A DNA stretch of 64,000 bases from Rhizobium sp. RCAM05350 (GTDB lineage Bacteria > Pseudomonadota > Alphaproteobacteria > Rhizobiales > Rhizobiaceae). The notes beneath the pieces were generated by a model. The model saw only the letters and a program-made list of their open reading frames with translations. It had not been told where the DNA came from and made no database searches. Below are positions 1-9,511 of this stretch, piece after piece. Position numbers and translations under genes: made by a program. The stretch spans positions 186,001 to 250,000 of the forward strand of contig CP087975.1 of the NCBI GenBank assembly GCA_024426085.1. The letters run 5' to 3'. The stretch's first letter is position 1. Each line of letters opens with the position of its first letter.

Positions 1-508
1 GAACGTCGGTTCGTTCTTTGGCGACGAGGCCTTCTACAACGGCGATTGGGTGATGCGGGCCGGGTCTGCCAAGGGCGGTCTCCTTGGCAACGATGCCATA
101 GAAGCCATGTACCCCTATACCCGAACAGACTCCACCGGTCAGCCGCTCGACGGCAGCAAGCACAAGTACACCATCACCTTCGCGCCCGGCCAGCTGCCGC
201 CAGTGAATGCATTTTGGTCCGTGACGATGTACGACGGCAAAAGTCAGTTTCTGGTCAAGAACCCGATCAATCGCTACCTCATCAACTCTCCGATGTTGCC
301 GGCGATGAAAAAGAACGCTGGACGGCTCGCTGACGCTGTACATTCAAAAGACAACCCTGGTGCGGACAAGGAAGCAAACTGGCTTCCGGCCCCGGACGAT
401 AAAATCTATCTCGTGATGCGCCTGTATTGGCCGAAGCCTACCTCACCTTCAATTTTGCCGGCGGGCGAAGGGACATGGCAGCCACCCGGTGTGAAGCGGG
501 TTTCATAA
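1..508 (+). CDS. DUF1254/DUF1214 family protein, C-terminal part (5' end outside window)
   Basis: The frame is open from base 2 and ends at TAA 506-508, so only the last ~168 residues are present. The DUF1214-type C-terminal fold is recognisable from the run FWSVTMYDGKSQFLVKNP followed by NRYLINSP and, near the end, a YWPKP-type segment that is typical just before the C-terminus. Proteins of this family are usually secreted, about 350-480 residues long, and of unknown biochemical role. A second, more complete member lies at 16588-18047 on the other strand. The intergenic side carries a long inverted repeat (531-598). Function is not established. Confidence 0.75.
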   Translation, partial: NVGSFFGDEAFYNGDWVMRAGSAKGGLLGNDAIEAMYPYTRTDSTGQPLDGSKHKYTITFAPGQLPPVNAFWSVTMYDGKSQFLVKNPINRYLINSPMLPAMKKNAGRLADAVHSKDNPGADKEANWLPAPDDKIYLVMRLYWPKPTSPSILPAGEGTWQPPGVKRVS

Positions 509-810
509 AGGACGCAGGTATTCCGCCTCTCCTACGCAAGGTCGCTGCGACACGCTTTTCCCGCTAGAAAGGCAGGCAACTCCGCATCCTTGCGTAGGAA
601 TGGAATCTTGGCCGACATCCGTGTGCGACTGGCTGAATGGCTTAGGTTTGTTGATTTCCACTAGCGGGCGTTGGAAATTTCCATCGAGAATTAACCAATC
701 TTTGAACCTCGGCCTGCGTGTTTTCAACGGGGGCTTCGGAACGATTGGCATGGCGTTATTGATCGATTTCTCCGACTGAGATTTTCAAAAAGGCTGCTTT
801 CTTCACAGTC
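509..810. other. Intergenic region with an 11-bp perfect inverted repeat
   Basis: No convincing gene is seen in these 300 bases. The 82-codon minus-strand frame at 503-751 has no recognisable motif and looks like chance. The main structure is a perfect inverted repeat, CCTACGCAAGG at 531-541 and CCTTGCGTAGG at 588-598, with a 46-base spacer. Confidence 0.5.
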
Positions 811-1203
811 CTAGATTTCGATGACAAGTTGTGGATCGAAGGCTGTTCTCTCTCCGGGGTATCCTCGTGGATTGGCGATTACCCTAGTCTCCCCGACTCG
901 ATAATCAGCTTTCTGATGAACGTGGCCATGCACCCACAGCATCGGCTGTGTTTCCAGAATGAGGCCTTCAAGATCGGACGCATAGCACGCAGACAGCGGA
1001 TCGCCCTTGAACTCGGGTGGAATTGATCTTGGTGAAGGCGCGTGGTGGCTTAGGACCACCGTCTTCCGCGCCGAGGGTTCCTCCAGCGCCGATTTGAGAA
1101 ACGTACAGGACGCGTGATGCTTTCGTGTCAACAAAGCGGCGGAGAACATGCCCAAACCGGCGTAACGGCGACGAGCCGACACAAAATCCACCGCCCCAGC
1201 CAT
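811..1203 (-). pseudogene. Metallophosphoesterase, C-terminal remnant
   Basis: About 130 residues match the C-terminal half of calcineurin-like phosphoesterases. Visible are the metal-ligand block VVLSHHAPSPRSIPP and the GHVH motif (LWVHGHVHQKADYRV), followed by TRVIANPRGY and a normal C-terminus. The N-terminal half, which should carry the DLH and GDxx metal motifs, is missing, and the sequence before about residue 25 has no family similarity. The protein would therefore lack half its metal site. It lies beside another remnant (1305-1816) in the flank of the Tn7-like module, which suggests erosion or deletion at an insertion hot spot. Confidence 0.6.
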
Positions 1204-1304
1204 TGCCTCAAGCCTTCCGCCAAGAGCGAGCCGACTTTTTCAACGAAATCGGCCCAAAGCGGCCGTCGGCCCAATGCCATCGTGGCAATTGGGCTGACCC
1301 CGCA

Positions 1305-1816
1305 TCACTGCTCGCAAACATATAGGCCAAGTGGAAACAACTCTTCGTAACGCGGATGGTCCCTGATGCGTTCAAGGCAACCCTCATGGCGAATGACATC
1401 AATCATATCGTCAGCAACACGCTGCATGTAGGCTTCAAGAATGTGCATCGCCGTGTCGAGTTCACCGACGATCGAATAGACGGCGGCGGCATTGTACTGT
1501 GTCGTCAAATCGTCAGGGTCGATTGTCAGAGCGCGGACGATCCACGAAGTGGCTCGCTTAGCGTCGCCCAGAAACGCAAGCGCTACCGCACCGCGCGACA
1601 GCGGCGCAGCGTTCCCGTGCTGAAGTGTGGCGATGCGCTCGGCCCGTTCGAACACCAGTCTGGCCCAACGCATTCGTTCGGGGTCATCGCGATTGGTCAT
1701 CCCGAGAACGAAACACGTCGCCCGAGCCCATGATTCGCGAGCGTTGGGAGCGCCCACATTTGTCTTGATGATCGGGTTTGCTGAGCCTCCGCGATCCTCT
1801 AGGTTATCTTGCCCTC
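1305..1816 (-). pseudogene. TPR-containing protein, C-terminal remnant (cyclase/regulator type)
   Basis: The open frame runs from a stop near 1816 down to 1305; the first GTG is at 1757. The end has tetratricopeptide character (ALTIDPDDLTTQYNAAAVY, then VGELDTAMHILE) and a closing block with RDHPRYEELF. Such ends are common in class III adenylate cyclases and winged-helix/TPR regulators of rhizobia, where TPRs follow a catalytic or DNA-binding domain. That N-terminal domain is absent here, so this is a truncated relic. Which of the two parent types it came from cannot be decided. Confidence 0.5.
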
Positions 1817-2558
1817 AAGGCGGGTGTCACGATTTAGCCGACGCCCTCGGACGGCGACCCGAAGCCGTTGCGTCTAGCCTCTGATACGCTGCGCAGTGTA
1901 CGTCCACGAGCGTATATTGGAGGCCGGGACGCCGGAATCTCGGAATTCAGGACTTCGTTCATTGCACCGTGAAGGTCGGGATTAGTTCACAGCCGCGTAC
2001 CCCGGCCTTAAAACGAAGTCTGTCATTGGACGCCGCACAGGCACTTGGGGTCTTTAAAGGTGGTTATTGCAAGACGCCATTCGGCCTCGCACTCAACGTC
2101 GGGAATGAAAGCTAAGCCTGTCGCCACGAGCCGACCACCGGAAGATTTTCAACGCCAGGGTTGAATGTGGCTCACTCAGTCGTCGTTCATCTTAAAGCAT
2201 AAATGCAAGACGTCGGGTCGTCGGGAACCCGAAATTGCGACAGTTGCCGAACGGTAACCTTCTCGATTTTGTAAACCAATTTTTCCGCAGCTTGATGTAA
2301 TGCTCATCGCCGCCTGTCGTGGACATTCTGGGTGGGGTCGTTTTCACAGATTATCGCCACCGACCCGAAGCGTCCTCGGTCACTGTTTTGAACCCGACAG
2401 CCATAATGGACAGACGCCTTAGAGAAGCGCGTCTTACCCCTGCCCGACCCGAAGCCTCTCGGGCGCTACAAACAAGGGGGGTTGATTCTTTTCCTGATTA
2501 TGACTCTAACGAGTGCAGGCCATCGACAACGCAAGTAGGTGGATGACCTGAGATACGA

Positions 2559-2590
2559 AAACGGGCCGCTTTTGCCGAGCAGCCCGTTTC
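2559..2590. terminator. Stem-loop, terminator-like
   Basis: AACGGGC and GCCCGTT arms face each other across a short loop. There is no clear gene on either side to terminate and no long T run, so the role is uncertain. Confidence 0.3.
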
Positions 2591-2787
2591 AAAAGGTGGG
2601 CGCCACCCAACCGACGGGTTCGACCTGATGACCAGTAGGGATATCTAGCCATGCGACATCCATAGCTTCCATCTCGTTCAGACGCAAACGGAAAACCGGT
2701 CAAATTGCGCTCCGCGGCGAAAACCGTGCGCATGCCGGGGAAAGTGCCGTCTCCAGTAACTTGTAGCAGTCTAATCCGTCACCGTAA

Positions 2788-2825
2788 CCGTCCCTTCACC
2801 TGTCAGATGACTGGTCAAGGGACGG
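2788..2825. repeat. 38-bp near-perfect palindrome
   Basis: CCGTCCCTT at 2788-2796 and AAGGGACGG at 2817-2825 are perfect 9-base arms. The inner bases continue the symmetry with a few mismatches (ACC opposite GGT, GTCA near the centre). It could be a hairpin, an operator or a transposon-end structure. Confidence 0.7.
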
Positions 2826-2879
2826 CACGGGGATTCGTGATTCGCGGTGAAACGTTGCTATCGGCACCCGTTAACCATA

Positions 2880-2897
2880 CCGGCCGTTTTCGGCCGG
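2880..2897. repeat. Perfect GC hairpin, 7-bp stem and TTTT loop
   Basis: CCGGCCG at 2880-2886, TTTT, then CGGCCGG at 2891-2897. It is very stable as RNA on either strand. No adjacent gene explains it. Confidence 0.6.
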
Positions 2898-3360
2898 CAA
2901 AGCACGATCGCTGCTGTATGCGTAATGTGCCAAATCTGGAACGGAAGTTCTTATGCACATGATAGCACACATAACGATCGACTGGGTTGTCGCCCGCTCG
3001 TCATAGGCAAGGCCTGATAGCCGTGCCTTGAGCCGGCGACCCCTCGGAAATCCACTCAAGTTTCCAGAGGTCTATCAATGTCTCCGCATCGCTGTGCCTT
3101 CCAACAAATCCATCAATGCACTCTCCTCCGACGAACAGCCGGGAACGTCCTTCACGACGTCGTCCACGGAACCGTTCGAATACGGATCGCGTAACAACAG
3201 TCGCAACTGACGGCGTCGATGGTCTGACTCCGTCAGCGGCAGCGGGCTGTCCGGCTTAGCCGGACCTCAACAACCATCATTTCCAAGCCAACCGATTTCG
3301 ACCCGGAAGCGATTCCTGGGAACGACCCCCGTGTCTTCAAAATCTCACAAGGAGAGCGAA

Positions 3361-4202
3361 ATGAACTACAAGAATGTCCTCGACTACATGAAAGAGCTTG
3401 CCTTCGGCATCGACCGCCGGGACTTCCACGAACTGCAGGCAGTCACCGAGTTGCCGGACTCGTTTGACGATGAAACCCGTACGTTTGAAGAAGATGACGA
3501 CGGCAATATCGTTGAAATCGACACCTGGATTCCCCCTGCCCGAAGCATCGCGACGCGAATGCCGCCCGCCCGTACGAAGGGTCACAGCCGTGGTGCGCTT
3601 GTCGATCCACGCACATACCGCTCAATCACGTTTGCCAGCACCCACGAAATGCGTTGCGCCATGATCCTCATCGCGTCGCCACATATCGCCGAGGTCTATG
3701 ATCAACCTCCTGCGATCGAATATACCGATGCCGCGGGCAAAAGCGGAAACACACACCCGACTACCTAGCGGTCGATCATGCTGGCCGGAAGTGCGCAATT
3801 GCTGTCAAGCCATCGAGGCTCGTGGAAAAAAGCGGGATCAAAAATACGCTCGCCTGCATCAAGCCGGTACTCGGCGACTATGCGGAAGACATCATTCTGA
3901 TGACAGAGCATCAGTTGACAGAAAGCCGTGCGCAGAATGCCGAAGCCGCCATCCACGCCCATGAGTGCCGTATCCAGCGACATTGCGACCAGGTTCGTGA
4001 GATCGTGCACGACGCGGCGGGCGAGATGAATGCCTACCAAGTCGCGGGGCTATTCGGCGATTTCGTGCTGGGAATGAACGCGATCTGGTGCCTGATTTAC
4101 GACGGCATTCTTGAACTCGCAGACCCCAGTCAGTCGTTGTCGGATTATCCCTTCATCGTCCTGGCGACAAGCCAACGGAACGTGAATCTCCACGCCGCTT
4201 GA
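3361..4202 (+). CDS. tnsA: TnsA-like endonuclease of Tn7-like transposon (frame broken)
   Basis: Predicted partner of TnsB that cuts the 5' strands at the transposon ends. ATG 3361 follows AAGGAG. The first frame ends at 3768, but from 3747 the next frame continues the family: HTPDYL (catalytic Asp) and CAIAVKP (catalytic Lys). The candidate catalytic Glu is in STHEMRCAM upstream. One base appears to be missing near 3746. Joined, the product is about 280 residues, with an acidic N-terminal extension (EEDDDGNIVEID) before the nuclease core and a helical C-terminal region as expected for TnsC contact. The E-D-K pattern follows known TnsA; the family call rests on motifs and gene order (TnsB, TnsC, TniQ downstream). 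The break is more likely a sequence error than decay, since conserved genes here are broken in the same way. Confidence 0.75.
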
Positions 4203-4275
4203 TCCCACAAACACCTCAGCAAGCCCACAGCTGGGCCACCCCAGCTCCGCTTCCACTCGCCCATTAGGAGCCCCT

Positions 4276-4599
4276 ATGCGTAGAAGTATCCACACCACAA
4301 CAGAATTTGACCTCTCCGAAAACCGGCCTCGCTTTGAACCAGGCCCTGCGATGTTGTTGGGCGATGTGGAGGAGATGCTTATGGCGGAATTCGCCAGAGC
4401 TTACTTCGATTCACCGTTTCTAACCGTCAGGCACCTCTTCGACGCAATGGTGGTCGAGCTTAGTCGTCGGAACGAGCGGCTTGAAGAATCCGGCCTCTAT
4501 CCTCTGTGGACGCCGTCAATCCGGACATTCCATCGACGCGTGATGAACACTCTCGCGTCCCGGGTTCCCAACATCCGTCGATGCTCAGCTCGCATCTAA
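4276..4599 (+). CDS. Small protein resembling the pre-catalytic N-terminal region of TnsB
   Basis: A 107-residue product with a good ribosome site (TAGGAG before ATG 4276), placed between tnsA and tnsB. Residues ~30-95 align by eye with the end of the TnsB N-terminal DNA-binding region. The stretch starts VEE in both and ends PSIRTFHRRV here and PSLRTFQNRI in TnsB, with about 65 residues between, matched in length and in hydrophobic pattern. It has no DDE catalytic domain. It could be a DNA-binding regulator that competes for or bridges TnsB sites, or a relic of a duplicated tnsB. I know of no described Tn7-like core gene with this form; novelty is my inference. Confidence 0.6.
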   Translation: MRRSIHTTTEFDLSENRPRFEPGPAMLLGDVEEMLMAEFARAYFDSPFLTVRHLFDAMVVELSRRNERLEESGLYPLWTPSIRTFHRRVMNTLASRVPNIRRCSARI

Positions 4600-4633
4600 G
4601 CCATTTTCTCACATACATTCAAAAGGAACGAAG

Positions 4634-6891
4634 ATGACCGCACATTCCATCAACACCGAAAACGTTACGCCGATTTACCGCTTCAATCCATTCGACGGCG
4701 GCCGCCTCGAGGACAGGTACTACAAATGGATCAAGACGACGGAAAAACACCAGGTCTTCCGCCGCGCCGACACAGGGATTGAAGAAAGCTTCACCCACGA
4801 AACCTTCGCGGCCCTGATCGCGCACAAGGTCCGGCCTTTCGAGCATCTGCCGAATTTCTACAGTGATGGCACGATCGATCACGAACCAGGAAATGTATTC
4901 CTCGGCGATCTTCCTGAAGCGCAGCAGGCGAAGACAGATATCAAGATCACGTTTGTCGAGAAGTTTCTCACGATGGAGTACGAAGGCAGGTTGCAGAACC
5001 TCAAACTAAAAGACCGAGTAACCCGCTCGGACGCGAAGATGGAACTCACGATTTTCAAGATCGCCAAAGAAATGGAAAAGGAGGCGACCGGCGACAAGCA
5101 TTGGTGCACTTGGACCACCAGAAGCAAACGCGGGGGCTTGGCAATGCCGCACCCCCGCACCGTGCGGAAGTGGATTGCGGCTTACGAAGAGGACGCCAAT
5201 GCGCTCAATCTCGTAGACGCACGGGGCGGAGTGCGTGGTCGGGGCTATTTCACCGTAGAAGAAGCGAAGACCCTCGACACTTTCGTGCGACAATACGCTT
5301 CCACGGAAAAGCCGACCATGGTCTCCCTATACGGGAAGATGAAGGCTTTCATCACGGGATTGAACGAAGCTAGAAAAAGAGCGGGGACGATTCCCCGGAA
5401 CTGCTGCAGGTACCCTCGCTGCGGACATTCCAGAACCGTATCAACCAGTTGAACGAGTCCTTTGTCGCACTCGGAAGAGAGGGCAAGGACAAGACATCTG
5501 CTAGGCTTCGGCCTCTCGGCGTGGGAATGTCCGTAAAACGTGCTCTCCAGCGTGTCGAGATCGACGAGTGGAAGATCGACTGGAGAACGCTGCTAACCAT
5601 CATGGGGGTCTGGCAAAAGCTGACCAAGGAGCAGCGGAAGAAAGTACCCAAAGAGCGTCTCTACATTACCGCCGTCATCGACTACGCATCGAAATCGCTG
5701 GTCGCACTTCGCGTCCATCGCGAAGCGCCTTCCATCATGACCGTCCTCGCGACCTTGGAGATGGTGTGCATCGACAAGAGCGACATTGCCGCCCGTTACG
5801 GCTGCGCCAGCCCCTGGAACCACTCCGGCAACGTGGAAACCGTCGTGGCCGATTCGGCGACTTGGTTCACCAAGCTGGCGTGCAGGGTGACTATCAACGA
5901 TCTGGGCGCAAAGCTCTTCCTCCCTCCGGCCGGTGCAGCTTCCGCGAGGGGCACTTGTGAGCGGTTCTTCCGCACTTCCAGCGGTCAGGCGCTCGAGTGT
6001 TTTTCCGGCAGGACGTTCGGCTCCATTTCAGAAAAAGGCGACTACGACTCGGATGCGCTCGCCGAACTTCCATTTGACGAAGTCGCGGCCTGCCTTACCC
6101 GCTTCTATGTGGATGTCTACCAGAACACGCCGCATGACGGCCTGAACGGAGAGACGCCGAACGAAGCGTGGCATCGCCTGACGAGGACGCACAGACTGCG
6201 CCCGCCGCCTACGGGTCGGCGCAGGCGGCACATTTTCGGGGTCAACGTTTACCGTCAGTTGGGACGAAATGGTGTCCGGTTTTTGGGAATCCCATACACA
6301 TCCGTTGCTCTCCAGTCGCTGTTTAGAAAGAAGAAGCAGCGCGTTCTCATGCGTGTGGACCGATACGATCTCGGCGAAGTTTCTGTCTGGAATGGCGAAG
6401 GCTGGACATCCGTGCCGGCGGTCTCGAAAGAGTTCAAGGGGATGACGGTCTGGACCTGGCGGGTACTATGCCTCTCTCTTAAAAAACTGAATCTCGACAG
6501 CGCGAAAATGTCCGCAGACATCCTGCGTAAGGCGAAGGCCGACCTCGCGGAGAAGGCCGAAATCCTCCATCTTGAGGCTGGCCTCGACAGCCCGATCTTG
6601 ACCGACGAAAAGTTTCAGGCCTGGGAGAGGGAAATGGACCGTTGCGTGGAGATCGTAGACAGCCGCGGCAACGTCCCGGGTAATTTCGTGGAGAAATTGG
6701 TATTCGCGCCAGAATTCTACCGTGAACTGGGCATCAATCTCGCTCCGCCGTCCGAAGAGGAAGAAGAGGAAAGGGATACGCAGAAGGGCTGGATCGACCC
6801 GCTCGAACCCGATGTCATCGCCTCGGCGGCCGACAAGGCTCCAGCCGTGCAAAAGCCACCCGCTTTGACCGTTGAAGGATGTTTGCGATGA
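4634..6891 (+). CDS. tnsB: TnsB/TniA-type DDE transposase (frame broken near 5375)
   Basis: Transposase that binds the element ends and joins 3' ends to target DNA. ATG 4634 follows AAAAGGAA. The N-terminal ~250 residues carry the DNA-binding region. The second frame, read back to about 5380, continues with PSLRTFQNRI and then the retroviral-integrase-like core: first Asp in RVEIDEWKIDW, second Asp in VVADSATWF, Glu in ARGTCERFFRT. A Mu-type C-terminal beta domain and an acidic tail (EEEEEERD) follow; such tails contact the AAA+ partner. The two frames meet at a run GCTAGAAAAAGAGC, where one more A would join them, giving about 752 residues. Homopolymer error is likely; ribosomal slippage cannot be excluded. 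The stop overlaps tnsC by ATGA. Confidence 0.85.
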
Positions 6892-7970
6892 AATGGTCAC
6901 AAAACCTAACTGACGTCGTCGGCCATGTGAGGTCAATGCTCGATCCCAAGGAACGAGCGCTCGCCGATTTTCTGCAGGGAATGCAGGATCGATATTTTGG
7001 ACTGCCCCACGACGAACTTCTGCACCTGACGGCGAGGTCACTGCTGACCTCGGTCGCCGCCCACCGGATTGGTGACAAAGTCCATATTCCGGGCAAACGG
7101 CGTATCATCACAATTGTGGGCCAGAGCAACGCGGGGAAAACCCGCGCTCTGATCGAGCACTTCGTTAATGCAAAAGAACTGCAGCCTTACATTGACGAGA
7201 ATGGGATCGAGATCAATCCCGTTCTCATTTTCGACGCACCTTCTCCCTGCACGCCAAAGCTCCTTGCTATCGCGGGCTTGCAGGCGCTCGGTTTGAATGT
7301 CAGCCCGGGAATCGCAGAAGGCGAAGCCTGGGAGGCGTTCCGGACTGCGCTCAAGGCCCACAAGATCATGCTGGTGTGCATCGACGAAGCGCAACACGCA
7401 ATCAACAATGCGAACGTGTTGGAACGAAGCAAGATCGCGGACGCCCTCAAGCTTTCGGTGCAGATGCCCGACTGGCCGCTACGCTTGGTTCTGGCAGGGG
7501 TGCCGCCGCTCGACAGCTTTGTTGCAGGTCACCGTCAACTAAAAGAACGCAACTATCCGATCCGCTTCGACCCGTTGGGCATGGCAGAAGGCATCGTGAT
7601 CATCGCGGACAAGCTTTCGAAAATTATCAGGGATCAAGGCGGTCTTGAATTGTCGCCCGAGCTCCTCGCCGACGATTTTACACCCCGACTGAACCACGCT
7701 GCCTCAGGCGAGTTCGGAGGTGTTGTCCAGTTGATCAGGGACGCGACCGAAATTTCGCTGCGTGAGGGGAAGGACATCGTAACAACTGCTGATTTCGCTG
7801 TTGCATACGAGGTGACCTCCGGCTGCCGATCCCACGAAAACGTATTCACTGCCTCGAACTGGTCGGAAATCGACGTGGCGACGGCCTCCCTAAGAGAACT
7901 CCCGTTCCTTCCGAACGCGATGAAGAAGGCAGGAAGAGGCAAAGAACTCACCTATGGAGAGCGCCCGTGA
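6888..7970 (+). CDS. tnsC: TnsC/TniB-type AAA+ ATPase
   Basis: AAA+ regulator that links the target selector TniQ to TnsB. Walker A is GQSNAGKT (residues ~77-84) and Walker B is IMLVCIDEAQHA (~161-172). The ~360-residue length fits TniB/TnsC. I prefer ATG 6888, which overlaps the tnsB stop (ATGA) with GAAGG 9 bases upstream, over ATG 6879. The reading frame is intact. The stop overlaps the GTG start of tniQ (GTGA), so tnsB, tnsC and tniQ are translationally coupled, which suits proteins made for one complex. Confidence 0.85.
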   Translation: MKWSQNLTDVVGHVRSMLDPKERALADFLQGMQDRYFGLPHDELLHLTARSLLTSVAAHRIGDKVHIPGKRRIITIVGQSNAGKTRALIEHFVNAKELQPYIDENGIEINPVLIFDAPSPCTPKLLAIAGLQALGLNVSPGIAEGEAWEAFRTALKAHKIMLVCIDEAQHAINNANVLERSKIADALKLSVQMPDWPLRLVLAGVPPLDSFVAGHRQLKERNYPIRFDPLGMAEGIVIIADKLSKIIRDQGGLELSPELLADDFTPRLNHAASGEFGGVVQLIRDATEISLREGKDIVTTADFAVAYEVTSGCRSHENVFTASNWSEIDVATASLRELPFLPNAMKKAGRGKELTYGERP

Positions 7971-9462
7971 GCAACCGTCCCCTGCGTACCCAACTCCGCC
8001 CATGCAGATCCCTGGCCAGTTTCGTCTCTCGTTCAGCCGGTCTTCATGGCGCACCGAACGCCGCGACGTTCGTCTCCTGGTTCGGAGCGAACTTCCGCGA
8101 GCTTTGCAGGGGAACGGATCGCGATCTTGATAAAATGGCCGATATCCTGGGATGCGAGCCGACGGAGATGAAGAAGCGAGTGATCCTGGGGAAGCGGTCG
8201 ACACGCCATTTCTGTGACATGGAACTACCGAAGTCGTTCGTGCGTCAGTCCGGTAACAGAGTCTGCCCCCTCTGCATTCTGTGTGACGAGAAATCCGGTG
8301 ATGGTAGGATGATCGTGAGACCCTTTGCTCGGCTAACCTGGGCTTTCGAACACCACAATGTATGTCCTAAGCATTGCAAGCGTCTAGTAATCCTTCCAAG
8401 CCTGCCCTGGGAGCTTGGCGACGATTTCCATCTCCGGCTCCGCGCGGCGAGGAACTCGCCGGACTTTGGTTGGGAGGGTGAGTACGAAGAGCCGTTGGCG
8501 ATCGACAGGTATATCGTCGCCAGGTTCCGAAGGTGAAGATCACCCGGCAACCTGGCTGGATGATCTTCCCTTGTCGGCGGCTCTGCGGCTCTGCGAGGCC
8601 ATCGGTCACGAGTACGATCGGAACTACCGTTTCCAAACCGCGAATGCGCCGCCTTCAAACGGCAGAATCAATGACGGCTTCAATCGCATTGCAGCGAGTG
8701 AGGAGAAATTCCGAACCGAACTACAGGACGTTATCAGCCGCAACTACCCCAGGCGGACGTTTACCGTTCACGGTATTCGCCGATCTCACAGCGGAGCTTA
8801 TCGACGATCTGTACCGGCCCGAGTTTTCGAAAGCCGCGGACGTTATGCGCGAGGTTGCCTACCAGATACTGGCTCTCGGTCCAGGCGACGAGCTATTCGG
8901 TCCAGTCCCTCATCGCCGGTTCCATACGGTCAAGACCGCCGCGAGAGAGTTCGAGATACCCGTGAGCATTCTAAACGCCGCGATAAGAGCCGTGAAAAAC
9001 GTCAATCAGAATAGGCCAAACCTCCCCATGCTCTACGATAAGTCCGTATTTGAAAAAGTTGTTTCATCCCTGCGTCGAGCGGCTCCAAGCGAAGTCTCCC
9101 GTTTCATGGACATGATGGAAAGGGAGCGGATCGGCGAGAGCGCGGTAGCCACGAGGCCCGGGGAGTCCTTGCCGTTGGAAATCGCGGTGGGCGAGTTGCG
9201 GACGACCACTGACGCCTTGTGGTCCTTGGCCGACGAAGGCTTCCTTGCGATTTTTCCCGCCTCGAAACCGAAACCGCATTGGCGAATATCGAAGTCCGAC
9301 GTCGTGGAATTTCATGAGCGATATATGTCGGGAATCGAGTTGAGACATATGCTTCGCCGTTGGAAGAATAGCAGTGAACCAAGATCGGAACAGGACTTCG
9401 CGCCAGTCATGTGCCGGTCAATGGTCGGCGAAAATTTTTATAGCCGACCAGAAATTGTTTGA
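7967..9462 (+). CDS. tniQ: TniQ/TnsD-type target-selection protein (two frame breaks)
   Basis: GTG start overlapping tnsC. The N-terminal TniQ domain shows the zinc-binding pattern: VCPLC around residue 100 and VCPKHCKRL about 30 residues later. The first frame ends at TGA 8534-8536, where dropping the T restores the family reading (EDHPATWLDDLP). A second break lies in the CCCC run near 8758. Joined length is about 498 residues, longer than short CAST-type TniQ and close to TnsD-like proteins that bind a fixed attachment site. The C-terminal part, with helical repeats to 9462, is the likely DNA-binding region. The attachment site is not identified; the element ends beside the 3' end of btuD. 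Confidence 0.75.
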
Positions 9463-9483
9463 GCGATTAGAGTTAAAGTTTGT

Positions 9484-9507
9484 GCCGGGCATTCGCCCGG
9501 CTTTTTA
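9484..9507 (+). terminator. Rho-independent terminator after tniQ
   Basis: GCCGGGC, loop ATTC, GCCCGGC, then TTTTTA. Textbook form, 21 bases after the tniQ stop. Confidence 0.85.
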
Positions 9508-9511
9508 TTGT

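Larger units (their letters stand above)
1758..3360. other. Gene-free region upstream of the Tn7-like module
   Basis: About 1.6 kb without a frame that has protein-like composition; the short frames on both strands have no motifs or ribosome sites. It contains three copies of CGACCCGAAGC (1855-1865, 2361-2371, 2445-2455), a terminator-like stem (2559-2590), a 38-bp near-palindrome (2788-2825) and a short hairpin (2880-2897). It probably includes the outer end of the transposon, including TnsB-binding repeats and the tnsA promoter, plus old flanking DNA. I could not fix the boundary. Confidence 0.45.

Noticed and set aside
503..751. 82-codon minus-strand frame after the DUF1254 gene
   Set aside because: No motif, no ribosome site and overlapping the gene end; treated as chance.
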